A DNA stretch of 64,000 bases from PALSA-1004 sp963829085 (GCA_963829085.1 CAWHHJ010000014.1:225636-289635), one strand, 5' to 3'. Shown: positions 35,736 through 45,343, numbered from the stretch's first letter. The notes: generated from the letters alone by a model not told the origin. Numbers and translations are program-made.

Positions 35736-36707
35736 ATGAGAGTTCTGAGCTGCATCGTCGCACTGCTTGCGCTCACCTTCGTGGATGCGAGCGCCCAAAA
35801 CGCGCCGCCCTCGTATCCGACGAAATTCATTCGCTTCATCGTGCCCTATGCACCGGGCGGCAGCTCGGACGTGCTCGCACGCACGATCAGTCAGAAATTG
35901 AACGATGCACTCGGACAAACGCTCGTCATCGACAATCGGCCGGGTGCCGGCAGCATGATCGGCACGGATATCGCCGCGAAGTCGCCGGCGGACGGCTACA
36001 CCATCATTCTCTCGGACATGCCGCACACGATAAATCCGAGCATCTACGCAAAAGTGCCGTACGATCCGATCCGCGACTTTGCACCGGTTACTCTGATCGG
36101 TGTCTCGCCGATGTTTTTGTTTGCACATCCTTCACTGCAGGCTACGAACATCAAAGAGTTCATTGCACTCGCGAAGACACAACCGGGCAAGATCGCGATC
36201 GCTTCAGGCGGAACCGGGGCCACGACGCATCTCATGGCGGAGCTGCTGCAGACGCATGCCGGAATCAAGCTGAACCATGTGCCATACAAGGGCGCGGGAC
36301 CCGCGTTGAGCGATGTTGTCGCGGGTCAGGTTCCTGCCACGTTTACTTCAATGGCTACCGCGGCGCCATTCGCAAAGTCGGGGCGACTGCGCATACTCGG
36401 CGTTACAACGAGTAAACGCATGGCCGCGTTTCCCGATGTGCCGACGTTCGAGGAAAGCGGCGTCTCCGGCATGGTGGTAGAGCATTGGTGGGGCGTCATG
36501 GCGCCCGCCGGCGTGCCGAAGGCCATCATCGACAAACTGCGCGCTGCAATCGTCAACGCGGTTAATTCGCCGGAGGTTCGCGAGCGTTTCACTGCGCTGA
36601 GCGTCGAACCTCGCACGACCACACCGGAGCAGTTTCGCGCCCTGCTGGCAAGCGACGTCAAGCGCTGGGCAAAGGTCGTCAAGGATGCAGGAATCCACAT
36701 CGAGTAG
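35736..36707 (+). CDS. Bug family tripartite tricarboxylate receptor (TctC-like)
   Basis: A 323 aa periplasmic solute receptor of the Bug family, greatly expanded in betaproteobacteria. The signal peptide VLSCIVALLALTFVDASAQ starts at ATG 35736. The fold shows IRFIVPYAPGGSSDVLART, the anion-loop region GTDIAAKSPADGYTI and HVPYKGAGPALSDVVAGQV. The substrate is usually a carboxylate. The matching permeases TctA/TctB are not here, as is common for orphan Bug genes. Its stop is 27 bp before the peptidase ATG. Confidence 0.93.
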   Translation: MRVLSCIVALLALTFVDASAQNAPPSYPTKFIRFIVPYAPGGSSDVLARTISQKLNDALGQTLVIDNRPGAGSMIGTDIAAKSPADGYTIILSDMPHTINPSIYAKVPYDPIRDFAPVTLIGVSPMFLFAHPSLQATNIKEFIALAKTQPGKIAIASGGTGATTHLMAELLQTHAGIKLNHVPYKGAGPALSDVVAGQVPATFTSMATAAPFAKSGRLRILGVTTSKRMAAFPDVPTFEESGVSGMVVEHWWGVMAPAGVPKAIIDKLRAAIVNAVNSPEVRERFTALSVEPRTTTPEQFRALLASDVKRWAKVVKDAGIHIE

Positions 36708-36734
36708 GTGTATGCGGCTCGTCTGCGTTTTGCA

Positions 36735-38006
36735 ATGAGCGATAACGTCTTCGCACCGGCGGTTTCAGCGCTGACCCGCGATATGCAGATGCATGACGAT
36801 TTCATCGCGCTCTGCGAATGTGGCGGTCGGCGTGCCGGCACGGACAGCGAGCGCGCGGCATTGGAGCTCGTACATTCTCGCATGGCGTCAATCGACCACC
36901 GGGCGCAAGTCGAGCCGGTCGAGTATGCTGGCTGGCGTTGCTCTCAAGCCGCTTTCACTCTTAACGGCGACAAACTTATCTGCAATCCGCTGCTTGGTTC
37001 AGCATCGACGACGCCTGAAGGTATTAGCGCTGAAGTAATCGACCTCGGACGGGGCGCTCTCGAAGACTTTGAGCGATCCGCACGCTACATACCGGGAAAG
37101 TTCGTCCTCGTGCGGCATGAGTACCCTTTCTCGGCGAGCCACATCCATCGCCGGCGTAAATACGGGTGGGCAATGGAGCGCGGCGCGGCCGGATTCGTGA
37201 TTGCCAATCCATTGCCGGGCGCCGGGCCCATGTCAGGCTCCTCGGGTCGCGGCGGCATGGCGGGCATACCGGCCGTATCCGTCGACTTCGAATCGGCCGC
37301 GCGGCTGACTGCTGCGCATGGCTCGCAGCGCGCGCACTTGCTCATCAGAGGCGAAGATTACGCTGCGCGCACTAGCGTTGTGACGCTCGACTTTCCGGGG
37401 CAGACCCAATCATGTGTGGCACTGAGCGCGCATGTCGATGGGCATGACCTCGCGCAAAGCGCGATGGATAATGCAACCGGCGTTGCTGTGGTACTCGCGG
37501 TTACACGCGCTTTCGCACCGCTCGTCGCAAACGGGCGGCGCGGACTTAAAGTCTGTCTCTTCAGTGCCGAAGAATGGGCTTTGGCCGGATCGCGGCAGTA
37601 TTTGGACAGCATGGCTGAGCACGACCGCGCCGCGATCGCAGTCAATATCAACCTCGATACTGTTGGCGGAGACAGCGATCTGACGGCGCTTACCAGTGAA
37701 TTTCCGCTGCTTGTCCCATTCGTACGGCACGCCGCCGAATCAGTGGGCATGGCGTTGAATACTTATGAGCCGATGATGTCGAATTCCGATCATTACAACT
37801 TTGCACGCCATGGCATACCGGCGCTGCGCCTCGTCGCTGGTTTTGATCGGCCCGAGTCGAACATCAAATACATCCTGACCCGCAGTGACACACGCGACAA
37901 GGTCGATATCTCACACTTACGTTCCGCCGCGATGATGACCGCTGCGCTGCTGGGCCGCGCGCTGACCGCGAGCGATGCCGATATGGCGTCACTCAGGCAA
38001 CGCTAG
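36735..38006 (+). CDS. M28 family zinc aminopeptidase-like protein
   Basis: A 423 aa co-catalytic metallopeptidase. Metal and catalytic residues appear in order: His and Asp in SAHVDGHDLAQSAMDNATG, Glu-Glu in FSAEEWALAGS, Asp in NINLDTVGGDSD and His in MSNSDHYNFARHG. A PA-like insertion (GAAGFVIANPLPGAGPMSGS) sits before the catalytic half. I see no signal peptide, so it is probably cytoplasmic. I prefer ATG 36735 to the GTG at 36708, which adjoins the tctC stop. Substrate unknown. Confidence 0.87.
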   Translation: MSDNVFAPAVSALTRDMQMHDDFIALCECGGRRAGTDSERAALELVHSRMASIDHRAQVEPVEYAGWRCSQAAFTLNGDKLICNPLLGSASTTPEGISAEVIDLGRGALEDFERSARYIPGKFVLVRHEYPFSASHIHRRRKYGWAMERGAAGFVIANPLPGAGPMSGSSGRGGMAGIPAVSVDFESAARLTAAHGSQRAHLLIRGEDYAARTSVVTLDFPGQTQSCVALSAHVDGHDLAQSAMDNATGVAVVLAVTRAFAPLVANGRRGLKVCLFSAEEWALAGSRQYLDSMAEHDRAAIAVNINLDTVGGDSDLTALTSEFPLLVPFVRHAAESVGMALNTYEPMMSNSDHYNFARHGIPALRLVAGFDRPESNIKYILTRSDTRDKVDISHLRSAAMMTAALLGRALTASDADMASLRQR

Positions 38007-38085
38007 ACCCATGGCTGAGGCACTTACTTGCGGCAAGTGCATGGTTTGTCTTGCGCGGCGCACGATCTGCACGAAGCCTTAGTGC

Positions 38086-38913
38086 ATGGCAACCTACGCG
38101 ATCGGTGATGTGCAAGGCTGTTATTCGCCATTGCGGCGTCTGCTCGATAAGATCCGCTTCGATCCGGCGCGCGATCGCTTATGGTTCGTCGGTGATCTCG
38201 TCAATCGAGGTCCGCAATCGCTTGCCACTCTGCGTTTCGTAAAAAGCCTCGGCACACGCGCGATCACGGTGCTGGGCAATCACGATCTGCATCTACTTGT
38301 CGTGGCTGCGGGCCACGCGAAGATACATCACGGCGATACCCTCGACGCCATACTGCGCGCTCCCGATCGGGATGAGCTTCTCGATTGGACGCGACGTCGC
38401 AAGATGATGCACGCGGCGGGTCGCTACGCCATCGTGCACGCGGGGCTGCTACCACAGTGGACCATTGCAAAGGCGCTCAAGCTCGCGCGTGAAGTCGAAG
38501 TCACACTGCGAGGAGAGGATTGCGACGAATTCTTCCGCCACATGTACGGCAATCAACCCGATCGCTGGCGTGAGAGTCTCAAGGGTTACGATCGCCTGCG
38601 CGTGATTACCAACGTGCTCACGCGCTTACGCCTCTGCACGGCCGACGGAAAAATGGAATTCGCGCATAAAGGCAGTCCGGCGGACGCACCGCGCGGATAT
38701 GTGCCCTGGTTCACGGTGCCACGGCGACGGCATCGCTCGACCACCGTCGTGTTCGGGCATTGGGCCGCGCTGGGCCTCTACATAAATCACAACGTTGCCG
38801 GCATCGACACGGGCTGCGTTTGGGGCCGACATCTGACGGCGCTCAGGCTTTCGGACCGGACGCTTTTCCAGAGCTCTGCCGCGGCGCCAGCACAGCGAGC
38901 GCGCTCGCTATAG
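38086..38913 (+). CDS. apaH: Bis(5'-nucleosyl)-tetraphosphatase, symmetrical
   Basis: Metallophosphatase that cleaves diadenosine tetraphosphate to two ADP. Phosphoesterase motifs are intact: GDVQGCY, GDLVNRGP, GNHDLHL, IVHAGLLPQW and FGHWAALGLY with GCVWG. The 275 aa length is usual. Its last 71 bases overlap the end of the convergent plsC-type gene. Confidence 0.95.
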   Translation: MATYAIGDVQGCYSPLRRLLDKIRFDPARDRLWFVGDLVNRGPQSLATLRFVKSLGTRAITVLGNHDLHLLVVAAGHAKIHHGDTLDAILRAPDRDELLDWTRRRKMMHAAGRYAIVHAGLLPQWTIAKALKLAREVEVTLRGEDCDEFFRHMYGNQPDRWRESLKGYDRLRVITNVLTRLRLCTADGKMEFAHKGSPADAPRGYVPWFTVPRRRHRSTTVVFGHWAALGLYINHNVAGIDTGCVWGRHLTALRLSDRTLFQSSAAAPAQRARSL

Positions 38914-39652
38914 CGGCCGATGCCATTTGCGCGAGTTCGCGGCGGTTCCGATGAGCACAATCGATCGGCGCAAGAAACTGAAGGTCCATGTTAATAACAC
39001 GCTGGGTGAGGATGAGCCGCAAGGAATCCACAAGCGATTTTTCACCTTCATAGTCTGCTTCACTGCATAGGCTGCCATCCGCGCGCGTGTAACGCAAAGC
39101 AACCGGCCATAGTGTCGCTTGGCAATCAATTGCTGGTTCGAGCAGTGACGCATGAAAGGGCAGCAGCCGATCGCCACTTGTGGTTCGGCCTTCGGGGAAC
39201 ACTGCAAAGATGTCGCCGTTGCGCATTGCAGACACGACAAGTGCATTGATACGCGCAGGATGGTGCCGGCGTTCGCGCTCGATGAACAGCGTGCCGTTGT
39301 TGGCGCATAGCCATCCGAGCGCCGGCCAGCGCCGGATCTCGGCCTTGCCCACAAAACGCACTGTGCGTACCGCATTGATGGCAAGGATATCAAGCCAGGA
39401 CACATGATTCGCGACAATCATCATCGGCACTGCCGACCCGTCCGGCGGCGTGCCCTTAACATGCATGCGCACGCTAAGGATGTGAAGCAGTTGCGCGCAC
39501 CACTCACGCACATGCGCGGCACGCTGCGCTTGATTGCAAAACGGATAGACGATAAGCGTCGTCGCCATGCCGCGCACGAGATGGAGCAGCGCCTGCGCGA
39601 AGCGCTTACATCGAACTAAGGTGTTGGGAGATTCGTCGTGCAACGTGACCAC
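38843..39652 (-). CDS. plsC: 1-acyl-sn-glycerol-3-phosphate acyltransferase family protein
   Basis: A 269 aa membrane-associated lysophospholipid acyltransferase. The catalytic HX4D motif is NHVSWLD and the substrate loop is VFPEGRTTSGD, with a hydrophobic segment near residues 25-40. It would acylate lysophosphatidic acid with acyl-ACP or acyl-CoA, or a related lipid such as ornithine lipid. The 3' end overlaps apaH on the opposite strand by 71 bp. The next 108 bp upstream hold no gene. Confidence 0.88.
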   Translation of the reverse strand: MVTLHDESPNTLVRCKRFAQALLHLVRGMATTLIVYPFCNQAQRAAHVREWCAQLLHILSVRMHVKGTPPDGSAVPMMIVANHVSWLDILAINAVRTVRFVGKAEIRRWPALGWLCANNGTLFIERERRHHPARINALVVSAMRNGDIFAVFPEGRTTSGDRLLPFHASLLEPAIDCQATLWPVALRYTRADGSLCSEADYEGEKSLVDSLRLILTQRVINMDLQFLAPIDCAHRNRRELAQMASAAIASALAVLAPRQSSGKASGPKA

Positions 39653-39761
39653 TTAGGCCCCGAGCAGGGCCGGCCCTCTTCAAGCGCATTTCGCGTGGAG
39701 ACAGTCGCGGTCGATTATGTGATGCAACTAACCGACAGCTACGCCAGTCAACCAGGCCGGG

Positions 39762-40697
39762 TCACCACGGATTGGAGCCGAAGTTCTGCTTGCACTTCAT
39801 CGCTACTTCATCGCGGGTGAACGTGTGGTTCTGGCCGCCGCGATGCGCGATCTTGATCGCGCCGAGCACAGAGGCAACACGTCCCGTCTGCTCCCAGTCC
39901 ATGCGGTTTGCGATGCCATACAACAGTCCGGCGCGGTAGGCGTCGCCGCAGCCAGTCGGATCGACGAGCGCTTCCGGTTTCGCGCAGGGTATCTCGATCT
40001 TTCGTCCGTCCGTGTAGATCGTCGAGCCTTTCGCACCCAGTGTTACCACCATCGCTTTGACGCGCCGCGCGAGCGCCTCAAGCGACTGCCCGGTTTTTTC
40101 CTGCAGCAATTGCGCTTCGTAATCATTAACTGTCAGGTAATCGGCCATGCGCACGAACTCGAGCAACTCGTCGCCGTTGAACATCGGCAATCCCTGACCC
40201 GGATCGAAGACGAAGGGAATGCCGGCGGCATGAAACTCACGCGCGTGCTGGAGCATACCGTCGCGACCGTCGGGCGCAACGATACCGAGCGTTACGTTCG
40301 CCGCATCGCCGACGTGATTGCGATGCGAATGATTCATGGCGCCTGGATGAAAAGCGGTGATCTGGTTATCGTCGAGATCGGTCGTGATGAATGCTTGCGC
40401 AGTGAATGTGCCGGGCACTTCCTGCACATGGCTGCGCGACAGTCCCAGATCATTAAGACGGGTTGCGTACGGCTGCGAATCATCGCCGACCGCAGCCATG
40501 ATTTGCGGCTTGCCGCCAAGAAGGTTGAGGCTGTAAGCAATATTGCCGGCGCAGCCGCCGAACTCGCGCCGCATGTCGGGCACCAGAAAGGCGACATTCA
40601 GAATGTGCAGTTGCTCGGCTAGGATGTGTTCTTTGAAGCGGCCCGGAAATACCATGATCGTGTCGTACGCGATCGAGCCGCAAATCAGAGTGTGCAT
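39762..40697 (-). CDS. PfkB family carbohydrate/adenosine kinase
   Basis: A 311 aa ribokinase-fold kinase. The N-terminal GGCAGNIAYSLNLLGG region and the C-terminal anion-hole motif DPTGCGDAYRAGLLYG, with the catalytic Asp, are present. The overall pattern resembles the adenosine-kinase-like PfkB proteins found near tpx in Burkholderia relatives. The substrate (adenosine or a sugar) is not certain. The ATG at 40697 is only 56 bp from the truncated mscL on the other strand. Confidence 0.88.
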   Translation of the reverse strand: MHTLICGSIAYDTIMVFPGRFKEHILAEQLHILNVAFLVPDMRREFGGCAGNIAYSLNLLGGKPQIMAAVGDDSQPYATRLNDLGLSRSHVQEVPGTFTAQAFITTDLDDNQITAFHPGAMNHSHRNHVGDAANVTLGIVAPDGRDGMLQHAREFHAAGIPFVFDPGQGLPMFNGDELLEFVRMADYLTVNDYEAQLLQEKTGQSLEALARRVKAMVVTLGAKGSTIYTDGRKIEIPCAKPEALVDPTGCGDAYRAGLLYGIANRMDWEQTGRVASVLGAIKIAHRGGQNHTFTRDEVAMKCKQNFGSNPW

Positions 40698-40753
40698 GGA
40701 TTGTCCTGTGGAAGGCGGGCGATTATATCACCGGGGTATGCGCCTTCCGCGCA

Positions 40754-41023
40754 TTGCCGGCACAGCACCGTGTCTCAAATCTCTTCGTAGTACTAAAGCA
40801 AGGCGTTCCGCCGCCCTATCCGACCATCGATGCAGCGCAAAAAGCGGGTGCCGTAACGCTCAACTACTGTGCGTTCATCAACACGTGTATCATCTTCCTC
40901 ATCATCGCGTTTTCTGATTTCCTGCTGATACGGATGATCAACAAGTTACGCGAGCAAGAAGCACCTGCTACACCCGAAGAGATCGTTTTGCTGCGCGATA
41001 TAAGAGACTCGCTGAAGGAATAA
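40754..41023 (+). pseudogene. mscL: Truncated large-conductance mechanosensitive channel gene (mscL remnant)
   Basis: The frame encodes only the C-terminal part of MscL: the periplasmic loop end (VSNLFVVLKQGVPPPYPTI, from about 40772), the second membrane helix (GAVTLNYCAFINTCIIFLIIAF) and the cytoplasmic helix (EEIVLLRDIRDSLKE). The first helix and pore-lining N-terminus, about 50 residues, are missing. Only 56 bp separate this from the divergent pfkB start, and no reading frame there encodes them. The only start is a TTG without a ribosome site. A Cys in place of the usual Gly (LNYCAF) fits loss of function. Confidence 0.8.
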
Positions 41024-41043
41024 CATCGCGCAAGGCGATGCCA

Positions 41044-41439
41044 TCACTCCAGCATCAGGCCGCTCGCGCCAACCAGCACCAATACCCAAATTACGACCAT
41101 ATTGATGAGGCTCAGCATGACGGCGGCACTGCCGCAGTCCTTCGCTCGCTTTGCAAGCACGTGACTTTCGAGTGAAACCCGATCGGTAATCGCTTCGATG
41201 GCGGCATTGATAAGCTCTATGATCAATACGAGCAGCACACTGCCAATCATCAACGCCTTTGAAATTCCGCTCGTGTGCATTGACAACGATAGCGGAATGA
41301 GAATCAGCGCGAGCAGCACTTCCAAGCGGAATGCTTCCTCATGTTTGAACGCCGACGTAAAACCATCGAGCGAATAAAAAAGCGCATTCCACATGCGCTT
41401 GATGCCGGTTCTTCCTTTGTATGGCGTATGCATGCTCAT
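41044..41439 (-). CDS. dgkA: Diacylglycerol kinase
   Basis: Small trimeric inner-membrane kinase that recycles diacylglycerol to phosphatidic acid. It has an N-terminal amphipathic stretch (ALFYSLDGFTSAFKHEEAFRLE), three membrane helices and the signature ELINAAIEAITDRVS followed by AKDCGSAAV. ATG at 41439 or 41433 gives about 131 aa, the family length. It lies 5 bp after gcvPB as the last gene of the long minus-strand run. Confidence 0.92.
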   Translation of the reverse strand: MSMHTPYKGRTGIKRMWNALFYSLDGFTSAFKHEEAFRLEVLLALILIPLSLSMHTSGISKALMIGSVLLVLIIELINAAIEAITDRVSLESHVLAKRAKDCGSAAVMLSLINMVVIWVLVLVGASGLMLE

Positions 41440-41444
41440 GGCAG

Positions 41445-42896
41445 TTATGACGCAGGTCGCCACGCCAGATCCAGCTCGCGCGCCGCCTTCACGTCGTCGA
41501 GGCGTCGAACGGGCAGCGTGTGCGGCGCGCCTTTCACGAGGTCCGGTTGGCTGCGCGCTTCAGCAAGTATCTCTTTCATTGCAGCAACGAACGCGTCGAG
41601 CGTTTGCTTGGACTCCGTCTCCGTCGGCTCTATGAGCAGGCACTCCGGCACCAGCAGTGGAAAATATGTGGTCGGCGCATGAAAGCCTTTGTCGAGCAGC
41701 CGCTTCGCAAAGTCCATCGCTGTGACGCCGGTCTCTTCCTTCAACGCGCGCAGTGTCACGATAAATTCATGGCTGGCGCGCCGGGTTGGAAACGCGGTCT
41801 CGAAGCCGGCTTTCTGCAATTCCACCATTAGATAATTCGCGTTCAGAGTCGCATACTCGGCCACCCGCTGCATGCCTTCCCGTCCGAGCAGACGAGCGTA
41901 GATGTACGCGCGCACCAGTACGCCGGCATTGCCCATATTGGCCGACAGGCGGCCGATGGATTCAGGCAAGTCCCTCTCGTCCGCAAATTCGTAGCAATCG
42001 CCGTCCTGCTTCACAACCGGCAGCGGCAAGTACGGCACAAGTTTAGCGGCGACACCAACGGGACCTGCGCCCGGTCCACCTCCGCCATGCGGCGTTGAAA
42101 ACGTTTTGTGCAGATTCATGTGGATCACGTCGAATCCCATGTCTCCAGGCTTCACCTTGCCGAGTATCGCGTTGAGGTTGGCGCCGTCGTAGTAGAGTAA
42201 CCCGCCAGCCTCGTGCACGATCGTCTTGATCTCCAGTATCGTCCGCTCGAACACGCCCAGCGTCGATGGATTTGTAAGCATCAAGCCGGCGGTCTGATTA
42301 CCCACAGCGGCCTTCAGTGCAGACAACTCCACGTTGCCTTCGCGGTCCGTTGGAATTTCGCGCACCGTGTAGCCGCACATGACCGCGGATGCCGGATTGG
42401 TTCCATGTGCCGCGTTCGGTACCAGAATCTCCGTGCGCAGATTGTCGCCACGCGCCACGTGATAGGCGCGGATCATTGCGACGCCGGCAAACTCTCCTTG
42501 CGCGCCGGCCATCGGCGCGAGACTTACCCCCGCCATGCCAGTAACGTCTTTGAGCATCTCCTGCAGCTCGAACATACAGGCGAGAAAGCCCTGGCCTGTA
42601 GTCGCGGGAGCCGCAGGATGGCGCGAGAGAAATTCCGGCAGCATCGCCAGGTGATTGCAGGCGCGCGGATTGTATTTCATGGTGCACGATCCGAGCGGAT
42701 AAAACTGGGTATCGATGGAAAAGTTTTTACGCGACAGGTTCGTGTAATGGCGAACCGCGTCGAGCTCGGATACTTCCGGCAGCACGGGCGGCGCTGCGCG
42801 CCGAAATTGCGCCGGTATTTCAACCGGCGCAGTTTCGGCCGACGGAATCTGCGAGGAATTGCGGCGCCCGGGTCGAGATAACTCGAAGATCAGCAT
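41445..42896 (-). CDS. gcvPB: Glycine dehydrogenase (decarboxylating) subunit 2
   Basis: PLP subunit of the two-part P-protein of the glycine cleavage system. The cofactor lysine is in HMNLHKTFSTPHGGGGPG, and the N-terminal SCTMKYNPR binds substrate/PLP. I chose ATG 42896 (MLIFELSRPGRR), a standard GcvPB N-terminus; the open frame extends upstream but into tpx. It has 483 aa. It is separated from its partner gcvPA by tpx. Confidence 0.94.
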   Translation of the reverse strand: MLIFELSRPGRRNSSQIPSAETAPVEIPAQFRRAAPPVLPEVSELDAVRHYTNLSRKNFSIDTQFYPLGSCTMKYNPRACNHLAMLPEFLSRHPAAPATTGQGFLACMFELQEMLKDVTGMAGVSLAPMAGAQGEFAGVAMIRAYHVARGDNLRTEILVPNAAHGTNPASAVMCGYTVREIPTDREGNVELSALKAAVGNQTAGLMLTNPSTLGVFERTILEIKTIVHEAGGLLYYDGANLNAILGKVKPGDMGFDVIHMNLHKTFSTPHGGGGPGAGPVGVAAKLVPYLPLPVVKQDGDCYEFADERDLPESIGRLSANMGNAGVLVRAYIYARLLGREGMQRVAEYATLNANYLMVELQKAGFETAFPTRRASHEFIVTLRALKEETGVTAMDFAKRLLDKGFHAPTTYFPLLVPECLLIEPTETESKQTLDAFVAAMKEILAEARSQPDLVKGAPHTLPVRRLDDVKAARELDLAWRPAS

Positions 42897-42963
42897 TGAT
42901 GCCCGTCGTCGCGCAACAGAGGACGTGAACAGTGCGGCATTGACGCTGGTTGAAAGGCGCTCG

Positions 42964-43464
42964 CTACTTGAGTGCGGCAAGTGCTGCGTCGTAATCCGGC
43001 TCATTCTTGATCTCGGGCACGAGCTGCGAGTACTTGACCGTGTTGTTCTCATCAAGCACCACCACGGCGCGCGCAGTAGCGCCCTTCAAGGGACCGTCCG
43101 CCAGATCCACGCCATAGGCGCTGTGAAAGTCGCGCCCGCGCATGGTGGACAGTGTCACAACGTTGTTGATGCCCTCGGCTTCGCAAAAGCGCTTCATGGC
43201 GAACGGCAAGTCAGCAGAAATAACGAGCACGACGGTGTTGGGCAGGCTGCCCGCTCTTTCGTTGAATTTCCGGGTCGACGTCTGGCACACTGGTGTGTCA
43301 AGACTCGGCACGATATTGAGCACCTTGCGCTTGCCGTCGAAATCCTTGAGGCTGACGTCCTTCAGATCTTTACCCGTCAACGTAAAGTCCGGTCCTTTGT
43401 CGCCAGGTTTCGGAAATTTTCCGCCGACTTTAATGGCATTGCCGCCAAGCGTTACGTTTGACAT
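42964..43464 (-). CDS. tpx: Thiol peroxidase (atypical 2-Cys peroxiredoxin)
   Basis: A 166 aa peroxidase that reduces lipid and hydrogen peroxides with thioredoxin. The peroxidatic Cys60 is in SLDTPVCQTSTRKF and the resolving Cys94 in KRFCEAEG, the Tpx pattern. It sits between gcvPA (14 bp upstream) and gcvPB (67 bp downstream). In relatives tpx follows accC-prmA-zinc ribbon directly, so the gcv genes appear to have been woven into that block. Confidence 0.95.
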   Translation of the reverse strand: MSNVTLGGNAIKVGGKFPKPGDKGPDFTLTGKDLKDVSLKDFDGKRKVLNIVPSLDTPVCQTSTRKFNERAGSLPNTVVLVISADLPFAMKRFCEAEGINNVVTLSTMRGRDFHSAYGVDLADGPLKGATARAVVVLDENNTVKYSQLVPEIKNEPDYDAALAALK

Positions 43465-43478
43465 CGAGGTCTCCTGAG

Positions 43479-44873
43479 TTATGTTGAAGGTGTCAGCGCA
43501 CGCGGCGCGCTGTGCAAACGGCGGCCCGCAAAGCGCCGCATGTTATCCACGTAACGATCGAAATCTTGGCGGCGCTTCGTTTCCGTCACACACACGAGTA
43601 GCGCGTTGCCCAATTCCGGATAGTGGTCCGTGAGATCGAGGCCGCCGAGTATGCCTTGCGCCTCCAACGCCTGCAACACGTCACCGACCGGCGCATCAAG
43701 CTCGACCACGAACTCATGAAACACGGCGCCGCTGAATGCCCGTTTCACGCCGGGCAGCGCAGTGAGTTGCTGAGCCAGTGTGTTTGCATTTGCATGAGAC
43801 GCCTGCGCGACACGCGCAAGCCCGGTAGGCCCGACGAGCGCGAGATAGATGGTCGCCGCAGTTACGGCAAGCCCCTGGTTCGTGCAGATATTCGATGTCG
43901 CTTTCGAGCGCCGTATATGCTGCTCACGCGCCTGTAGCGTCAATGTATATCCGACCTTTCCTTCGAGGTCCAAGGTGCGTCCGACGATACGGCCCGGCAT
44001 TTGCCTCACATATTTTTGGCGGCACGCTATGAAACCGAAGTACGGGCCGCCGCTCGCGAGCGGCACGCCCAGCGGCTGACCCTCGCCCAATGCGATGTCT
44101 GCACCGCCGGCGCCCCACTCGCCGGGCGGACGCAAGATCGCGAGCGAAACCGGATTCACCACCGCGATAGTGAGCATGTTGTTTTCTTTCGCCCAGGCAG
44201 TCAGTTCATCAACGGGTTCGAGGACGCCGAAAAAGTTTGGCTGCGACACGACGAGCGCCGCGTAATCGCCGCCGGCATATTTGCGCAGCGCCGATGGAAT
44301 GACGTGACCGCAGTCGGTGCAATACGGCACGTCGACGATTTCGATATCCTGATCTTCGACCAGCGTGTGCACGACCTGCCGATAGACTGGGTGGACTGTC
44401 GCGGGCATGAGCACGCGCTTCGAAGTCTTGTGTACACGCACGGCCATCAATACCGCTTCTGCGAGTGCACTGGCGCCGTCGTACAGACTTGCGTTGGTGA
44501 CGTCCAGCGCTGTAAGCGACGTCATCATCGTTTGATACTCGTACAGCAACTGCAGCGTGCCCTGACTTGCTTCCGCCTGGTAGGGCGTATACGCCGAATA
44601 GAATTCACCACGCGTTGCAATCTGCCAGACCGCTGCCGGAATATGATGCTCATATGCGCCGGCGCCGAGGAAGCTGAGCCAGTGTCCGTCGCGTTGAGCG
44701 CGCTCATGCATGACGCGCGTAATTTCCATTTCGCCGACACCCGGCGGTACCTGCGTTAACCCGGCACTGCGCAGCGACGCAGGGATCTCGTCGAATAAGT
44801 CATCGATCGTGTTAGCGCCGATCGCCGCGAGCATCGCTCGAACGTCGTCTTCGGTGTGCGGAATAAATGGCAT
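43479..44873 (-). CDS. gcvPA: Glycine dehydrogenase (decarboxylating) subunit 1
   Basis: The 464 aa N-terminal-type subunit of the split P-protein. It has MPFIPHTEDDVRAML at the start, FLGAGAYEHHIPAAV, YTPYQAEASQGTLQLLYEYQTM and NASLYDGASALAEA, all typical. It lacks the PLP lysine, as expected for subunit 1, and works with GcvPB. It follows gcvH by 80 bp and precedes tpx by 14 bp. Confidence 0.95.
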   Translation of the reverse strand: MPFIPHTEDDVRAMLAAIGANTIDDLFDEIPASLRSAGLTQVPPGVGEMEITRVMHERAQRDGHWLSFLGAGAYEHHIPAAVWQIATRGEFYSAYTPYQAEASQGTLQLLYEYQTMMTSLTALDVTNASLYDGASALAEAVLMAVRVHKTSKRVLMPATVHPVYRQVVHTLVEDQDIEIVDVPYCTDCGHVIPSALRKYAGGDYAALVVSQPNFFGVLEPVDELTAWAKENNMLTIAVVNPVSLAILRPPGEWGAGGADIALGEGQPLGVPLASGGPYFGFIACRQKYVRQMPGRIVGRTLDLEGKVGYTLTLQAREQHIRRSKATSNICTNQGLAVTAATIYLALVGPTGLARVAQASHANANTLAQQLTALPGVKRAFSGAVFHEFVVELDAPVGDVLQALEAQGILGGLDLTDHYPELGNALLVCVTETKRRQDFDRYVDNMRRFAGRRLHSAPRALTPST

Positions 44874-44953
44874 TTCAGATGCTCTTCAGCGGCGCCGCGC
44901 GAGTTATGCCTTTGCCGATGCGTGTGTGCGCCGGCGCGTGTGCATACCGCGTT

Positions 44954-45343
44954 TCAGTGACTATCAGCGTCTGCAACGGCCTGATAAGCACTGGCATCGA
45001 GCAGCGCCGCAACCTCGGCCGGCGTATCGATTTTGAGTTTGAACAACCACGCCGAATATGAGTCCTGATTTATTTTCTCGGGTGCATCCGTGAGTTCGGT
45101 ATTTACAGCAGTCACCACACCGGACACGGGTGCATAGACATCCGCCGCTGCTTTCACCGATTCAACAACCGCACATTCCTCGCCTTGCTTGAGCTTGCGC
45201 CCGACCGCCGGCGTCTCGACAAACACGAGGTCACCAAGCAGCTCCTGTGCATGATCGGTGATGCCAACGGTGACAGTACCATCCGCGTCCTGCTTAACCC
45301 ACTCATGCGAAGCGGTGTACTTGAGATCGGCCGGTGTGGTCAT
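44954..45343 (-). CDS. gcvH: Glycine cleavage system H protein
   Basis: Lipoyl carrier of the glycine cleavage system, about 129 aa. The lipoyl lysine is Lys64 in ESVKAAADVYAPVSG. ATG 45343 (TTPADLKYTASHEWV) is chosen because it matches family N-termini; the earlier in-frame start adds 23 unrelated residues. It lies 87 bp after gcvT. Confidence 0.95.
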   Translation of the reverse strand: MTTPADLKYTASHEWVKQDADGTVTVGITDHAQELLGDLVFVETPAVGRKLKQGEECAVVESVKAAADVYAPVSGVVTAVNTELTDAPEKINQDSYSAWLFKLKIDTPAEVAALLDASAYQAVADADSH

